Positions 17,660 to 28,360 of a stretch of DNA of 64,000 nucleotides are shown here, one piece after another. The notes below the pieces were generated by a model. The model saw nothing but the letters and a program-made list of their open reading frames with translations, searched no databases and was not told where the DNA came from. This DNA is from Alphaproteobacteria bacterium. Its GTDB lineage: Bacteria; Pseudomonadota; Alphaproteobacteria; Micropepsales; Micropepsaceae. The stretch covers positions 372,001-436,000 of the forward strand of contig JACKLF010000002.1 in NCBI GenBank assembly GCA_024236055.1, in the 5' to 3' direction. The number at the start of each line of letters is the position of its first letter. The stretch's first letter is position 1. The position numbers and the translations under genes are program-made.

Positions 17660-18142
17660 ATGCGCCTGGCCCTGTATGAGCCGGATATTCCCCAGAATGC
17701 GGGCGCCCTGATGCGGCTGGGCGCCTGCCTGGGCGTGGGCATCGATGTGATCGAGCCCTGTGGATTTCTGCTCACCGACCGGGCCCTGAAACGGGCCGGG
17801 ATGGACTATCTGAACCTGGCCGAGATTCGCCGCCACCGCTCCTGGGACCGATTCCGGGCCAATCTGGCCCCGCCCGCCCGGCTGGTGCTGCTGACCACCC
17901 GGGCCAGCCAGCCGTATACCGATTTTGCCTTCGCCCCCGATGACGTGCTGCTGCTGGGCCGCGAAAGCGCCGGGGTGCCCGATTTCGTCCATGCCGCCGC
18001 CGACGCCCGGGTGGCAATCGCGCTGAAACCGGGGCTGCGGTCCTTGAATGTTGCCCAAGCCGCCGCGATGGTGCTGGGCGAGGCGCTGCGCCAGACCGGG
18101 CTGTTCCCCGACCCGGCCGCCAAGGAGACACCGTGCACCTGA
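17660..18142 (+). CDS. trmL: tRNA (cytidine(34)-2'-O)-methyltransferase
   Basis: TrmL is a SPOUT methyltransferase that modifies the wobble ribose of certain leucine tRNAs. The 160-residue protein has the family start MRLALYEPDIPQNAGALMRL, LLLGRESAGVP and the C-terminal knot segment LKPGLRSLNVAQAAAMVLGEALRQ. I use the ATG at 17660; a TTG two codons earlier is possible. It overlaps the TerC gene by ten bases, so the two are co-transcribed. Confidence 0.93.
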   Translation: MRLALYEPDIPQNAGALMRLGACLGVGIDVIEPCGFLLTDRALKRAGMDYLNLAEIRRHRSWDRFRANLAPPARLVLLTTRASQPYTDFAFAPDDVLLLGRESAGVPDFVHAAADARVAIALKPGLRSLNVAQAAAMVLGEALRQTGLFPDPAAKETPCT

Positions 18143-18735
18143 CCCTGTTCGACCCGGGCGGCTTTTTCGCCCTTGCCCAGGTCCTGATGATCGACCTGGT
18201 CCTGGCCGGGGACAATGCCGTGGTGATCGGGCTGGCGGCGGCGCGCGTGCCGATCGCGCTGCGCAAGAAGGTGATCCTGTGGGGCCTGATCGCGGCGGTG
18301 GGCCTGCGCATCGGGCTGGCAGTGGTCGCGGTCGAGCTGATGGCGATCATCGGCCTGACCCTGGCCGGCGGCATCCTGCTCCTGTGGGTGTGCTGGCGCA
18401 TGTGGCGCGACATCCATGACAGCGGGGCCGAAGCGGAAAGCACCATCCAGCCCGGCGATTCGCTGCGCAAGGCGATCCTGCAGATCGTGCTGGCCGACAT
18501 ATCCATGTCGCTGGACAATGTGCTGGGGGTCGCCGGCGCCGCGCGCGACCATATCGATGTGCTGATCATCGGCCTGATCCTGTCGGTGGCGCTGATGGGC
18601 ATCGCGGCCAATGCCGTGGCCCGCCTGCTGCAGCGCTATCGCTGGATCAGCTATATCGGCCTCCTGATCGTGCTCTATGTCGCGGTGTCGATGATCTGGG
18701 AAGGCGTCCACCAGGTTGCCGAGGCCGTCACTTAA
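18133..18735 (+). CDS. TerC family integral membrane protein (YjbE type)
   Basis: The 200-residue protein starts at a GTG preceded by AAGGAG. It has six to seven membrane segments and the two TerC hallmark motifs with buried aspartates, LAGDNAVVIGLA and SMSLDNVLGVAG. Family members are linked to manganese efflux and metal loading of exported proteins. Its start lies inside the 3' end of trmL. Substrate cannot be read from the sequence. Confidence 0.88.
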   Translation: MHLTLFDPGGFFALAQVLMIDLVLAGDNAVVIGLAAARVPIALRKKVILWGLIAAVGLRIGLAVVAVELMAIIGLTLAGGILLLWVCWRMWRDIHDSGAEAESTIQPGDSLRKAILQIVLADISMSLDNVLGVAGAARDHIDVLIIGLILSVALMGIAANAVARLLQRYRWISYIGLLIVLYVAVSMIWEGVHQVAEAVT

Positions 18736-19568
18736 TCGACCCGTAGCAGGATTGCGGTCGCATCGTCGCTTTTCTTGAAGCGGGCAAAGCGTGCGCCCGC
18801 GGCATCCTCATTCTCGATGGCGCGCAATTCCTCGCCCAGCGCCACCAGACCTTTTTCACGCGCCGCCGCCATCAGCCGGTTTGCGTCATAAACGCCATAG
18901 TCGCTGGCCAGCGCGGCAAAGCCATCGGACGCCAGCAGCAGATGCGCGCCCGGCCGCATTTTCACGATCCGGCGCCCGGCATGGGCGGCGGCCTTCGGCT
19001 CGGGCGTAAACAGCCAGTTGTCGCCGCTGTTGATGCGATTGCGCCGCGCGCGCAGCGCCTCGGTGAAATGGGCCCGGTCGGTGGCCGCCTTGCCGCTCTG
19101 GCGCGCCAGCGTCGCCGCAAAACCGCTTTCATCCGACTTGCTGGCGAAGGTTTCGCCGATCGTAACCACCGGGCCATCGCCCTGAAGCAGCAGCGCCGCG
19201 CAATCGCCGAACCACAGAAACTCGACCTGCGCTCCATCCCGCACCGCCAGCATCATCGAGGCGCAGGGCGTCTGCCACAGATCTTCTGGCGGCATGCGGC
19301 GCAGCGCCTCGAAGCTTTTCTTCGCATCGCCCAGCGCGCCGCGCAGCGCCTTGCGCGCGCCCGCCCCCTCGCGCAGATGCGCCAGGATGCGGCGCACGCC
19401 GAACTGGGCGATCCAGGCCGCATCGGACGGGCCCGGCATCAGCCCATCCCCCAGCATGGTGGCGCCGTCCAGCACCACGGCGGCATCGCCGTCCTGGCCC
19501 CAGGCATCTTCGTTGGCTTTGGTGGCGTCGCCCGGCAGGGACAGCGCATCCACGACGGTCAGCGTCAT
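18732..19568 (-). CDS. PP2C-type serine/threonine phosphatase domain protein
   Basis: The 278-residue protein has the metal-binding motifs of PP2C enzymes: ANEDAWG with VVLDGAT near the N-terminus, FLWFGDCAALLL in the middle, LLLASDGFAALASDYG at about 215-230, and a late aspartate in KKSDDATAIL. It is cytoplasmic, with no membrane or sensor domain. It overlaps the cca start by four bases and ends a nudix-cca-PP2C operon. No cognate kinase is visible nearby. Confidence 0.85.
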   Translation of the reverse strand: MTLTVVDALSLPGDATKANEDAWGQDGDAAVVLDGATMLGDGLMPGPSDAAWIAQFGVRRILAHLREGAGARKALRGALGDAKKSFEALRRMPPEDLWQTPCASMMLAVRDGAQVEFLWFGDCAALLLQGDGPVVTIGETFASKSDESGFAATLARQSGKAATDRAHFTEALRARRNRINSGDNWLFTPEPKAAAHAGRRIVKMRPGAHLLLASDGFAALASDYGVYDANRLMAAAREKGLVALGEELRAIENEDAAGARFARFKKSDDATAILLRVD

Positions 19569-20794
19569 GCACGCTCCGCCGCGATCAGCGCCGCCATCCT
19601 GTCGCGCAGCGCCCCTTCGCCGGGCGCGAAATCATTTTCCAGCCACCAGTCCTCGACCGCCGCCAGGATGCGGCCCACATCGGGGCCCTGGGTCACGCCC
19701 GCCGCCATTACATCGCGCCCGCTCAGGGCAAAGCGCGGCTGCTGCCAGCGGTCGGCCATTTCCAGCAGCATGCGCCACTGGATCGCGCCCGCGCCGGGCG
19801 GGGTTTGCGCCCATTTCAGCATCACCCGGTCGCGAAATTCCGCCGGCCCGATGCGATAGAGCAGCACGCGCGCCTGTTTGGCCGACAGCCAGCCGCCCAT
19901 TTTCGGCGTGTCCCCCAGCATCCCCGCCAGCCGCGCGCGATCGGCATTGGACAGGCGCAGGCTGTCCGCGACCTGGTGGGCGATGGCCGCGTCATCGGGC
20001 AGCAGCGCGGCCAGGCGCAACAGCCCGTCGCGCGTATGAAGCGCATCGGCATCGATCTCGGCCAGCCGCTCCAGCCGCGGCAGTTGCAGCGCGCCGGGCA
20101 GAAGCTGCGACAGGATGCCGGTCGCCGCCATGACGCGCAGCACCGGCACCGGGTTCCCCGCCTCCATCAGGCGCAGCAATTCCTTGGCCACCCGTTCGCC
20201 CGACAGGGTGTTCAGCTTTTCCCGTGCGGCGGCGGCGGCATGCAGCGCCTCGGCATCGATGTCGCCCTTGCCGTACCAGGCATGAAAGCGGAACAGGCGC
20301 AGGATGCGCAGATAATCCTCGGCGATGCGCGTGGCGGCATCGCCCATGAAGCGCACGCGCCCGGCGATCAAATCCTCCACCCCGGTGGCATAGTCGAAGA
20401 CCTCGCCGTCCAGCGCCGCATACATGGCGTTGATGGTGAAGTCGCGCCGCGCCGCATCCTCGGCCCAGTCGTCGGTGAAGGCGATCACCGCATGGCGGCC
20501 GTCGGTCTCCACGTCTTTCCTGAGCGCGGTGATCTCGAACAGCTTGCCGCCCGACAGCGCGGTGACGGTGCCATGCTCCAGCCCGGTGGGAATGGCCTTG
20601 ATGTCGTGCGCCTTCAGCCGCGCCAGGATTTCCTCGGGCGGCATGGGCACGGCGATGTCCACATCCGCGACAGGAACGCCCATCATGGCATTGCGCACCG
20701 CCCCGCCGACAAAGCGCGCTTCACCCAGCGCTGTCATGACCTGGATGGTCTCCGGCGCGGTCATCCAGGGATGCAGGGCGGGGTCGATTCTCAT
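19565..20794 (-). CDS. cca: CCA-adding tRNA nucleotidyltransferase
   Basis: The 409-residue protein adds or repairs the 3' CCA of tRNAs. The class II polymerase-beta motif RFVGGAVRNAMMG with ADVDIAVP (catalytic aspartates) is at about residues 28-52, followed by RRDFTINAMYAALDG and the RNA-binding helices around RFMGDAATRIAEDYLRILR. It follows the nudix gene by about 58 bases on the same strand and overlaps the PP2C gene. Confidence 0.95.
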   Translation of the reverse strand: MRIDPALHPWMTAPETIQVMTALGEARFVGGAVRNAMMGVPVADVDIAVPMPPEEILARLKAHDIKAIPTGLEHGTVTALSGGKLFEITALRKDVETDGRHAVIAFTDDWAEDAARRDFTINAMYAALDGEVFDYATGVEDLIAGRVRFMGDAATRIAEDYLRILRLFRFHAWYGKGDIDAEALHAAAAAREKLNTLSGERVAKELLRLMEAGNPVPVLRVMAATGILSQLLPGALQLPRLERLAEIDADALHTRDGLLRLAALLPDDAAIAHQVADSLRLSNADRARLAGMLGDTPKMGGWLSAKQARVLLYRIGPAEFRDRVMLKWAQTPPGAGAIQWRMLLEMADRWQQPRFALSGRDVMAAGVTQGPDVGRILAAVEDWWLENDFAPGEGALRDRMAALIAAERA

Positions 20795-20852
20795 CAGGCG
20801 CTTATAGCACCGATGCGCCCCACCTCATGCGGTGAGCCTCATGCGATGCGCC

Positions 20853-21491
20853 TTACCGGGCCAGGCCAAACCTCTGCGCCAGATCGACAATGATCGCGGC
20901 GGTGGCGCCCCAGATCTCATGGCCCTGCCAGTTATAGGCATAAAAGCTGCGGCTGCGGCCCTGCCAGACCCGGCTTTCGCGCCGCCGGTTGCCAGGGTCC
21001 AGCAGGAAGGCCAGCGGCACCTGGAAGATTTCCGCCACCTCGCGCGCATCGGGCGCCAGCGCATAGCCATCCGCCAGAACCCCCACCACCGGCTGAATGT
21101 CGAAACCGGTTCCCGTCACATAGCGGTCCAGATAGCCGGCCAGGGTTACGAAGGCGGGCGCGATGCCGGTTTCCTCCTGCGTCTCGCGCAGCGCCGTCTC
21201 AAGCGGGGACAGGTCATGCGCCTCGCTGCGCCCGCCCGGAAAGCTCACCTGGCCGGAATGGCGCGCCAGGTGCTGGGTGCGCCGGGTCAGCAGCAGCGAA
21301 GGCTGCGGCCCGCCGATCAGCGGCAGCAGGACCGCGGCGCGCACCGCCGGCTGGGCGGCGACGGGAAAATCATAATCGTCATGTCCGCCAACCGCTTCGG
21401 CGGGCGCCTGGGCCAGCCGGGCGCGCAGTTCCACCAGCAAGTTCTCGCCGGCAGGCAGGATCGCCGGCGCCGTTTCCGGCCCCGCCGTCAT
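20853..21491 (-). CDS. CoA pyrophosphatase (Nudix family)
   Basis: The 212-residue protein has the CoA-specific signature LLTRRTQHLAR...SFPGG directly before a full Nudix box with its core RETQEETG. Enzymes of this type split CoA into phosphopantetheine and 3',5'-ADP. I start it at the ATG at 21491; longer reading in this frame enters the moxR gene antisense. It stands divergently from moxR and heads the nudix-cca-PP2C operon. Confidence 0.9.
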   Translation of the reverse strand: MTAGPETAPAILPAGENLLVELRARLAQAPAEAVGGHDDYDFPVAAQPAVRAAVLLPLIGGPQPSLLLTRRTQHLARHSGQVSFPGGRSEAHDLSPLETALRETQEETGIAPAFVTLAGYLDRYVTGTGFDIQPVVGVLADGYALAPDAREVAEIFQVPLAFLLDPGNRRRESRVWQGRSRSFYAYNWQGHEIWGATAAIIVDLAQRFGLAR

Positions 21492-21645
21492 GCCGCCATA
21501 TTCCCGGCGATTGTGTTGGAATTGAAAGACATTACCGACCGTTGGGGTTGCACCCCCGCAAGCGGACGGTGCAACATATCCGTCATTGCAGCAAGCTGGG
21601 GCGTCACGCCATGCCAGCGCGCAACGCCAGCAAACCGGGAACCCG

Positions 21646-22644
<999 letters not shown>

Positions 22645-22671
22645 GATCGTCTTTTCCAGGATTGGCCCGAC

Positions 22672-23520
22672 TTGAATTTCTCGGCGCTTCAGCACGAAGC
22701 CGATGGCCTCGGCGCGGGGCTGCCCCCGCTGATGGTGGAGGCCGACCATCTGGCCGCCTCGGTCAGCCTGGGCGTGCATGGCCGCCGCCGCGCCGGGATG
22801 GGCGAAAGCTTCTGGCAGTTTCGCCGCTATGCCAGCCATGACAGCGCCGCGGCGATCGACTGGCGCCAGTCGGCCCGCTCCAGCCACATCTTCGTGCGCG
22901 AGCGCGAATGGGAAGCCGCCCAGACCGTCTGGTTCTGGCGCGATGCCTCGGCGGGCATGGGCTTCGGGTCGGGCCGGGTGTCCAAGCGGGCGCGCGCCGA
23001 TCTTCTGCTGATGGCGCTGGCCGCGCTTCTGGTGCGCGGCGGCGAGCGCGTGGGTTTTCTGGGCATGGATGGCGGCCCCGCTGCCTCGCGCCTGGCCTTG
23101 ACGCGCATCGGCCGCGCCCTGTTCGCGCCCAGCGCCGCGGCGCTGCCGCCCAGCCTGCCGCTGGCGCGCGCCAGCCAGCTTGTCTGGTTCAGCGATTTCC
23201 TGGAGCCGGGCGCGCTGGACAGGGTGCAGGAACTGGCGCGCCAGGGGATCAGCGGCCATCTGGTGCGCCTGGTCGATCCCGCCGAAGAGGATTTCCCCTA
23301 TAGCGGGCGCACCCGCTTTGAATCGCCAGGTGGCGGCGCCGATGAAATCTTCGGCCGCGCCGAACGGGTGCGCGACCAGTATCGCGCCCGCTTCACCGCC
23401 CATGGCGAGGAAGTCGCCGCCGTCGCCGCCAGGATGGGGTGGTCGGCCACCGTTCACCGCACCGACCATGCGCCGCAGGGCGCGCTGATCGCGCTGCATG
23501 CCGCCATCGGCGGTAGCTGA
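22672..23520 (+). CDS. DUF58 domain-containing protein
   Basis: The 282-residue protein starts at a TTG 27 bases after moxR. The DUF58 core is clear: RRRAGMGESFWQFRRYASHD at about 40-60, then IDWRQSARS and HIFVREREWE. DUF58 proteins are von Willebrand A-like partners of MoxR. The second half has an alpha/beta pattern (LVWFSDFLEPG, ISGHLVRLVDPAEEDFPYSG). Its start codon is the least certain part. Confidence 0.88.
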   Translation: MNFSALQHEADGLGAGLPPLMVEADHLAASVSLGVHGRRRAGMGESFWQFRRYASHDSAAAIDWRQSARSSHIFVREREWEAAQTVWFWRDASAGMGFGSGRVSKRARADLLLMALAALLVRGGERVGFLGMDGGPAASRLALTRIGRALFAPSAAALPPSLPLARASQLVWFSDFLEPGALDRVQELARQGISGHLVRLVDPAEEDFPYSGRTRFESPGGGADEIFGRAERVRDQYRARFTAHGEEVAAVAARMGWSATVHRTDHAPQGALIALHAAIGGS

Positions 23521-23524
23521 CGCG

Positions 23525-26291
23525 ATGTTTTCGTTTCTGCCGATCAGCTTTGGCGCGCCCTTCATCCTTCTGGGTCTTCTGGCCCTGCCGGTGCTGTGGT
23601 GGCTGCTGAAGGTCACGCCACCGCTGCCCCTGGCACTTTGATTTCCGCCGCTGCGCCTGCTTGTCGGCCTGAAAGACGAGGAACAGACACCCGCCGCCAC
23701 GCCCTGGTGGCTGCTGCTGCTGCGCCTGTTGGCAGCGGCGCTGCTGATCGTGGCGCTGGCCGATCCGCTGCTGGGCCGCCCGCCGCGCTGACCCAGCCCG
23801 GCCGCTGGTGCTGGTGGTGGACAATGGCTGGACCGCCGCGAAGGACTGGAGCCAGCGCCAGGACATGATCGTCGATCTGCTGCATGGCGCGGCAGGCCGG
23901 CCCGTGGCGCTGATCCCCACCGCGGGGCCCGTGCCCACGGGCCTGCTGAACGAAGGCCAGGCCGCGCGGCTGGCGCGCGAACTCAAGCCCATGCCCTGGC
24001 CGGGCGACCGCAAGGCCGCCGCCGCCGCGCTGGGCCGGTTGCGCTTCGACGCCACCCCGGCGCTCTACTGGCTCAGCGACGGCATCGACGATGACGGCAG
24101 CCAGGCGCTGGCAAAGGCGCTGGGCCGCTATGGCAGCGCACATATCTATGGGCCCGCCCATCTGCCGGTTGGCCTGGCGCCGGTGACGCGCGACGCCTCC
24201 GGCTTCGCGCTGACCGCCATCCGTGCCCAGACCGGCGCGGCACAGGATGTCGAAGCCGCCGCCATCGGCCGGCGCGGCGAAACCCTGGCGACGACGAAAA
24301 TGCATTTCGCCCAAGGGGCGGCCAGCGCCAAGGGCCATGTCACCCTGCCGATGGAAGTCCGCAACCAGACCGCGCGCCTGGCCATCACCGCCGAGGACAG
24401 TGCCGGCGCCGTGCAGCTTCTCGACCGGGGCGCGGCCCAGCGCAGCGTGGGCATCGTCTCGGAAGGCGGCAATGGCGAGGAACAGCCGCTCCTGTCCGAC
24501 GTCTATTATCTGGAGCGGGCGCTTTCGCCCTATGCCGGCATTTCCAAGGGCACGATATCGGCGCTGCTGGACAAGAAGGTTTCGGTGCTGGTGCTGGCCG
24601 ATGTCGCCCGGATCTCGGGCACCGACATGGACCAGGTCAAGAAATTCATCGCCGATGGCGGCGTGCTGATCCGCTTTGCCGGGCCGCGCATGACCGAAGG
24701 CTCGGATGCGCTGGTGCCGGTGCCGCTGCGCGTGGGCGGACGCTATCTGGGCAGCGCCATGGCCTGGAGCGCGCCCCAGCACCTGGCGCCCTTCCCGCCG
24801 CTGTCGCCGTTCAACGGCCTGGCGATCCCGTCCGAAGTCACGGTGACGCGCCAGATCCTGGCCGAACCGTCCGCCGACATCGATGCCCACGCCTGGGCGC
24901 GGCTCAGCGACGGCACGCCGCTGATAACCGCGCGCGCCGATGGCAAGGGCTGGATCGTGCTGTTTCATGTCACCGCCAGTCCCGACTGGTCGTCGCTGCC
25001 GCTGTCGGGCCTGTATGTCGACATGCTCAAGCGGCTGCTGGCGTTGTCGGCTGGCACGCCCGCGCGCGAACTGGCGGGGCTGACCAGCCTGCCGCCGGTC
25101 TCGGTGATGGACGGTTTCGGCCAGACCATCGCGCCGGGCGGCGACGCCATGCCCATCGCCGCCAGGGACTTCGCCGCCACCCGCGTTTCCAAAAGCCATC
25201 CGCCCGGCCTTTACGGCGCCCATGAAGTGGAAAGCGCGCTGAACATCGTGCATGCCGGCGACACGCTGACGCCGCTGAAAATCTCCGGCGTCCAGCCCTA
25301 TGGCGCCGGGCACGCCAAACCGCTGGAAGCCTGGCTGCTGGCCGCGGCCATGCTGCTGCTGTTGATCGACACCATCGTGGCGCTGGCCCTGCGCGGCTTC
25401 GGCCCGCGCAAGCTGCGCTGGGCCGCGCCCATGCTGGGGCTGATGTTGGTGCTGCATCCGGGCACGGGCCGCGCCGACGACACGCAGGACATGAAGGCGG
25501 CGCTGGACACACGGCTGGCCTATGTGAAGACCGGCCTTGGCGATGTCGATGCGATGAGCCAGGCGGGACTGACCGGCCTAGGCTATGCCCTGCGCGCGCG
25601 CACATCGTTTGAGCCCAAGGAACCGATCGGCGTCGACCTGGAAAAAGACGACCTGTCGCTGTTCCCCCTGCTCTACTGGCCGATGGACCCGCGTGAAAAG
25701 CCGCTGTCGCCAAAGGTCCAGTCCAAGCTCAACGATTACATGCGCCAGGGCGGCACCATCTTCTTCGACACCCGCGACTTCACACTGGGCGCAGTGCGCG
25801 GGGCCAACTCGCCCGGCGAACAGGCCCTGCGCCGCCTGACATCGGGGCTGGACATGCCGCCGCTGGAACCGATGCCATCCGACCATGTCCTGACCCGCGC
25901 CTTCTATATCCTGCGCGACTTTCCCGGCCGCTGGAGCGGCGGACAGATCTGGGTGGAAAAGCTGCCGCCCGCCCGCGGCGAACCGGCGGGCGCGCCCGCC
26001 AATGTCGTCGCCCCGCCCGCGCGCGGCGGCGATGGCGTCTCACCCGTCATCATAGGCGGCAATGACTGGGCCGCGGCCTGGGCGGTGGACAGCAATGGCC
26101 GCTTCCTGGCGACGCCCTCGCCGGGCGGTGAAATCCAGCGCGAGATGGCCTTCCGCTTCGGCATCAACCTGGTGATGTATGCGCTGACCGGCAACTACAA
26201 GACCGACCAGGTCCATGCCCCGGCGCTGCTGGAACGGCTGGGCCGCGAGAATGCGCTTCTGGGCATCGCACCCGGCGGAGGGCGGCGATGA
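23525..26291 (+). pseudogene. DUF4159 domain membrane protein, broken near the 5' end
   Basis: The gene opens at the ATG at 23525 with a BatA-like N-terminus (MFSFLPISFGAPFILLGLLA, two membrane segments). In that frame codon 39 is TGA (23639-23641) where related proteins have arginine in a LRFPPLRL motif, and a second stop lies at 23789-23791. The rest of the protein is in another frame: from about 23790 an open stretch of over 830 codons runs to 26291 and carries LVLVVDNGW, a membrane segment near WLLAAAMLLLLIDTIVALAL, and the DUF4159 domain (LYWPMDPREKPLS, GGTIFFDTRDF). So two lesions lie 150 bases apart. The body could be translated from the GTG at 23808, without its anchor. It overlaps the next gene by four bases. 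It is either a recent pseudogene or a pair of sequencing errors. Confidence 0.75.
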
Positions 26292-28360
26292 CCCATATCG
26301 CCTTTGCCCCCGTCATTCCCGTCTGGCTGCTGGCCGGTCTTGCCGGTGCCGCCGCGCTGATCGTGATCTACGCCCTTGTCATGCGCGCGCGCGCCGCCTG
26401 GGCGCGGGCGCTGGCTTTCGCCATCCTGGTCTTTGCCCTGTCGGGCCCGCTTCTGGTGCGCGAAAAGCACGCCCCGCTGGACGATGTGGCGGTGATCGTC
26501 ACCGATCGCTCGCAAAGCATGGGCGTGGGCAAGCGCGCCCAGCAGGCCGCCGCCGCCCGCGCCCAGATCGCCAGGCTGCTGGCCCAGCAACCCGGACTGG
26601 TGGTGCGCGAAACCTCCGTCACCACCACCGCGTCGGGCGAGAACAACGGCACCCAGGCCTTTGCGGCGCTCAATGCCGCCATCGCCGATGTGCCGCCGGA
26701 CCGGCTGGCGGGCGCGATCCTGATCACCGATGGCGAGGTGCATGATGCGCCGCCGCCGGACAACATGCCCTTCAAGGCGCCGCTGCAGGTTCTGATCGCC
26801 GGGCAGCGCGACGAAAAGGACCGCAAGCTGACGGTGATGAACGCGGACCGCTTCGCCATTGTCGGGCAGTGGGCCCAGATGCATCTGCGCGTCGACGATC
26901 TGGGCAGCACCGACAAAAGCGGTGCCAATGCCTCGGCGGTGCTGACCATCCGCATCGACGGCAAGGATTTCGGCACCCGCATGGTGCCGGTGGGCGAGGA
27001 TGCCACCATCCGCGTGCCGGTGCGCCATGAGGGCGAAAACCTGGTGGAACTGTCGGTCGCGCCGGGCCCCGACGAGCTGACGCTGGAGAACAACCGCGCG
27101 GTTGTCACCGTGTCGGGCGTGCGCGACCGGCTGCGGGTTCTGCTGGTGTCGGGCGAACCGCATGCGGGCGAGCGGGTGTGGCGCAACCTGCTCAAGGCCG
27201 ACCCGTCCGTCGACCTGGTGCATTTCACCATCCTGCGCCCGCCGGAGAAGCAGGATTCCACCCCCATTTCCGAACTGTCGCTGATCGCCTTTCCCACCCG
27301 CGAACTGTTCAGCGAGAAGCTCAACTCCTTCGACCTGGTGGTGTTCGACCGTTACAGCGAGCGGGGCATCCTGCCGCTCGCCTATTTCCAGAACATCGCC
27401 TCCTATGTGGAGGATGGCGGGGCGCTGCTGATCTCGTCGGGGCCCGAATTCGCCGGCCTGGAAAGCGTCTATCGCACGCCGCTCAGCGCCGTGCTGCCCG
27501 CCCAGCCCACCGGCGACGTCATCACCGGCGGCTTCAAGCCCCAGGTGACCGAGGACGGGCTGGCCCATCCGGTGACGCGCGACCTGGCGGGCCGCAATGC
27601 CGATGGCAAGCCGCCAAGCTGGGGCCGCTGGTTCCGCATCATCGGCGCCAACCGCATTTCCGGCCGCACGGTGATGAGCGGGCCGGCGGGCCGCCCGCTG
27701 CTGGTGCTGGACCAGGTGGGCAAGGGCCGCGTCGCCGAACTGATGAGCGACCAGACCTGGCTGTGGGCGCGCGGCTTCGAGGGCGGCGGACCACAGGCCG
27801 AACTGCTGCGCCGGCTGGCCCACTGGCTGATGAAGGAACCGCAGCTGGAAGCCGAGAGCCTGAACGCCGCCATCAGCGGCGGCGACGTGGTGCTGACCCG
27901 GCACACCATGTCCAAGACCACGCCGCCCGTCAGCGTGACCATGCCGTCGGGCGAAAAGCGCATGGTGGCGCTGACGAAGATCGAACCGGGTGTATGGCGC
28001 GGCACCACCAGGGCCAGCGGCATGGGGCTTTACCGCGCCAGCGACGGCATCCTGTCGACGGTGACGGCGGCCGGGCCGCTGAACCCGAAGGAAGTTTCCG
28101 ACATGCGCGCCACGGCCTCCATCCTGGCGCCCGACGCCCAGGCCACCGGCGGCAGCGTGCACTGGCTGGCCGATGGCATGCCCGACATCCGCCGCGTCGA
28201 TCCCGGCGACGATGCATCCGGGCGGAACTGGATCGGGCTGCGCGCCAATGGCGCCTATCGCGTCACCGCGCTGGAGCAGAGCAAGCTGATGCCGCAGTGG
28301 CTCGCGCTGCTGCTGATCGTGGGCACGCTGCTGCTGGCCTGGCGCCTCGAAGGCCGCTAG
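26288..28360 (+). CDS. membrane protein with von Willebrand A-like domain
   Basis: The 690-residue protein has two N-terminal membrane segments (WLLAGLAGAAALIVIYALV and ALAFAILVFALSGPLLV), then a VWA-like domain with a MIDAS motif DRSQS at about residues 74-78, a glutamine-amidotransferase-like fold in the middle (RVLLVSGEPHAGERVWRNLL) and a C-terminal membrane segment (WLALLLIVGTLLLAWRL). It is the fourth gene of the moxR module and likely faces the periplasm. The stop converges with the hydrolase gene with four bases of overlap. Confidence 0.82.
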   Translation: MTHIAFAPVIPVWLLAGLAGAAALIVIYALVMRARAAWARALAFAILVFALSGPLLVREKHAPLDDVAVIVTDRSQSMGVGKRAQQAAAARAQIARLLAQQPGLVVRETSVTTTASGENNGTQAFAALNAAIADVPPDRLAGAILITDGEVHDAPPPDNMPFKAPLQVLIAGQRDEKDRKLTVMNADRFAIVGQWAQMHLRVDDLGSTDKSGANASAVLTIRIDGKDFGTRMVPVGEDATIRVPVRHEGENLVELSVAPGPDELTLENNRAVVTVSGVRDRLRVLLVSGEPHAGERVWRNLLKADPSVDLVHFTILRPPEKQDSTPISELSLIAFPTRELFSEKLNSFDLVVFDRYSERGILPLAYFQNIASYVEDGGALLISSGPEFAGLESVYRTPLSAVLPAQPTGDVITGGFKPQVTEDGLAHPVTRDLAGRNADGKPPSWGRWFRIIGANRISGRTVMSGPAGRPLLVLDQVGKGRVAELMSDQTWLWARGFEGGGPQAELLRRLAHWLMKEPQLEAESLNAAISGGDVVLTRHTMSKTTPPVSVTMPSGEKRMVALTKIEPGVWRGTTRASGMGLYRASDGILSTVTAAGPLNPKEVSDMRATASILAPDAQATGGSVHWLADGMPDIRRVDPGDDASGRNWIGLRANGAYRVTALEQSKLMPQWLALLLIVGTLLLAWRLEGR

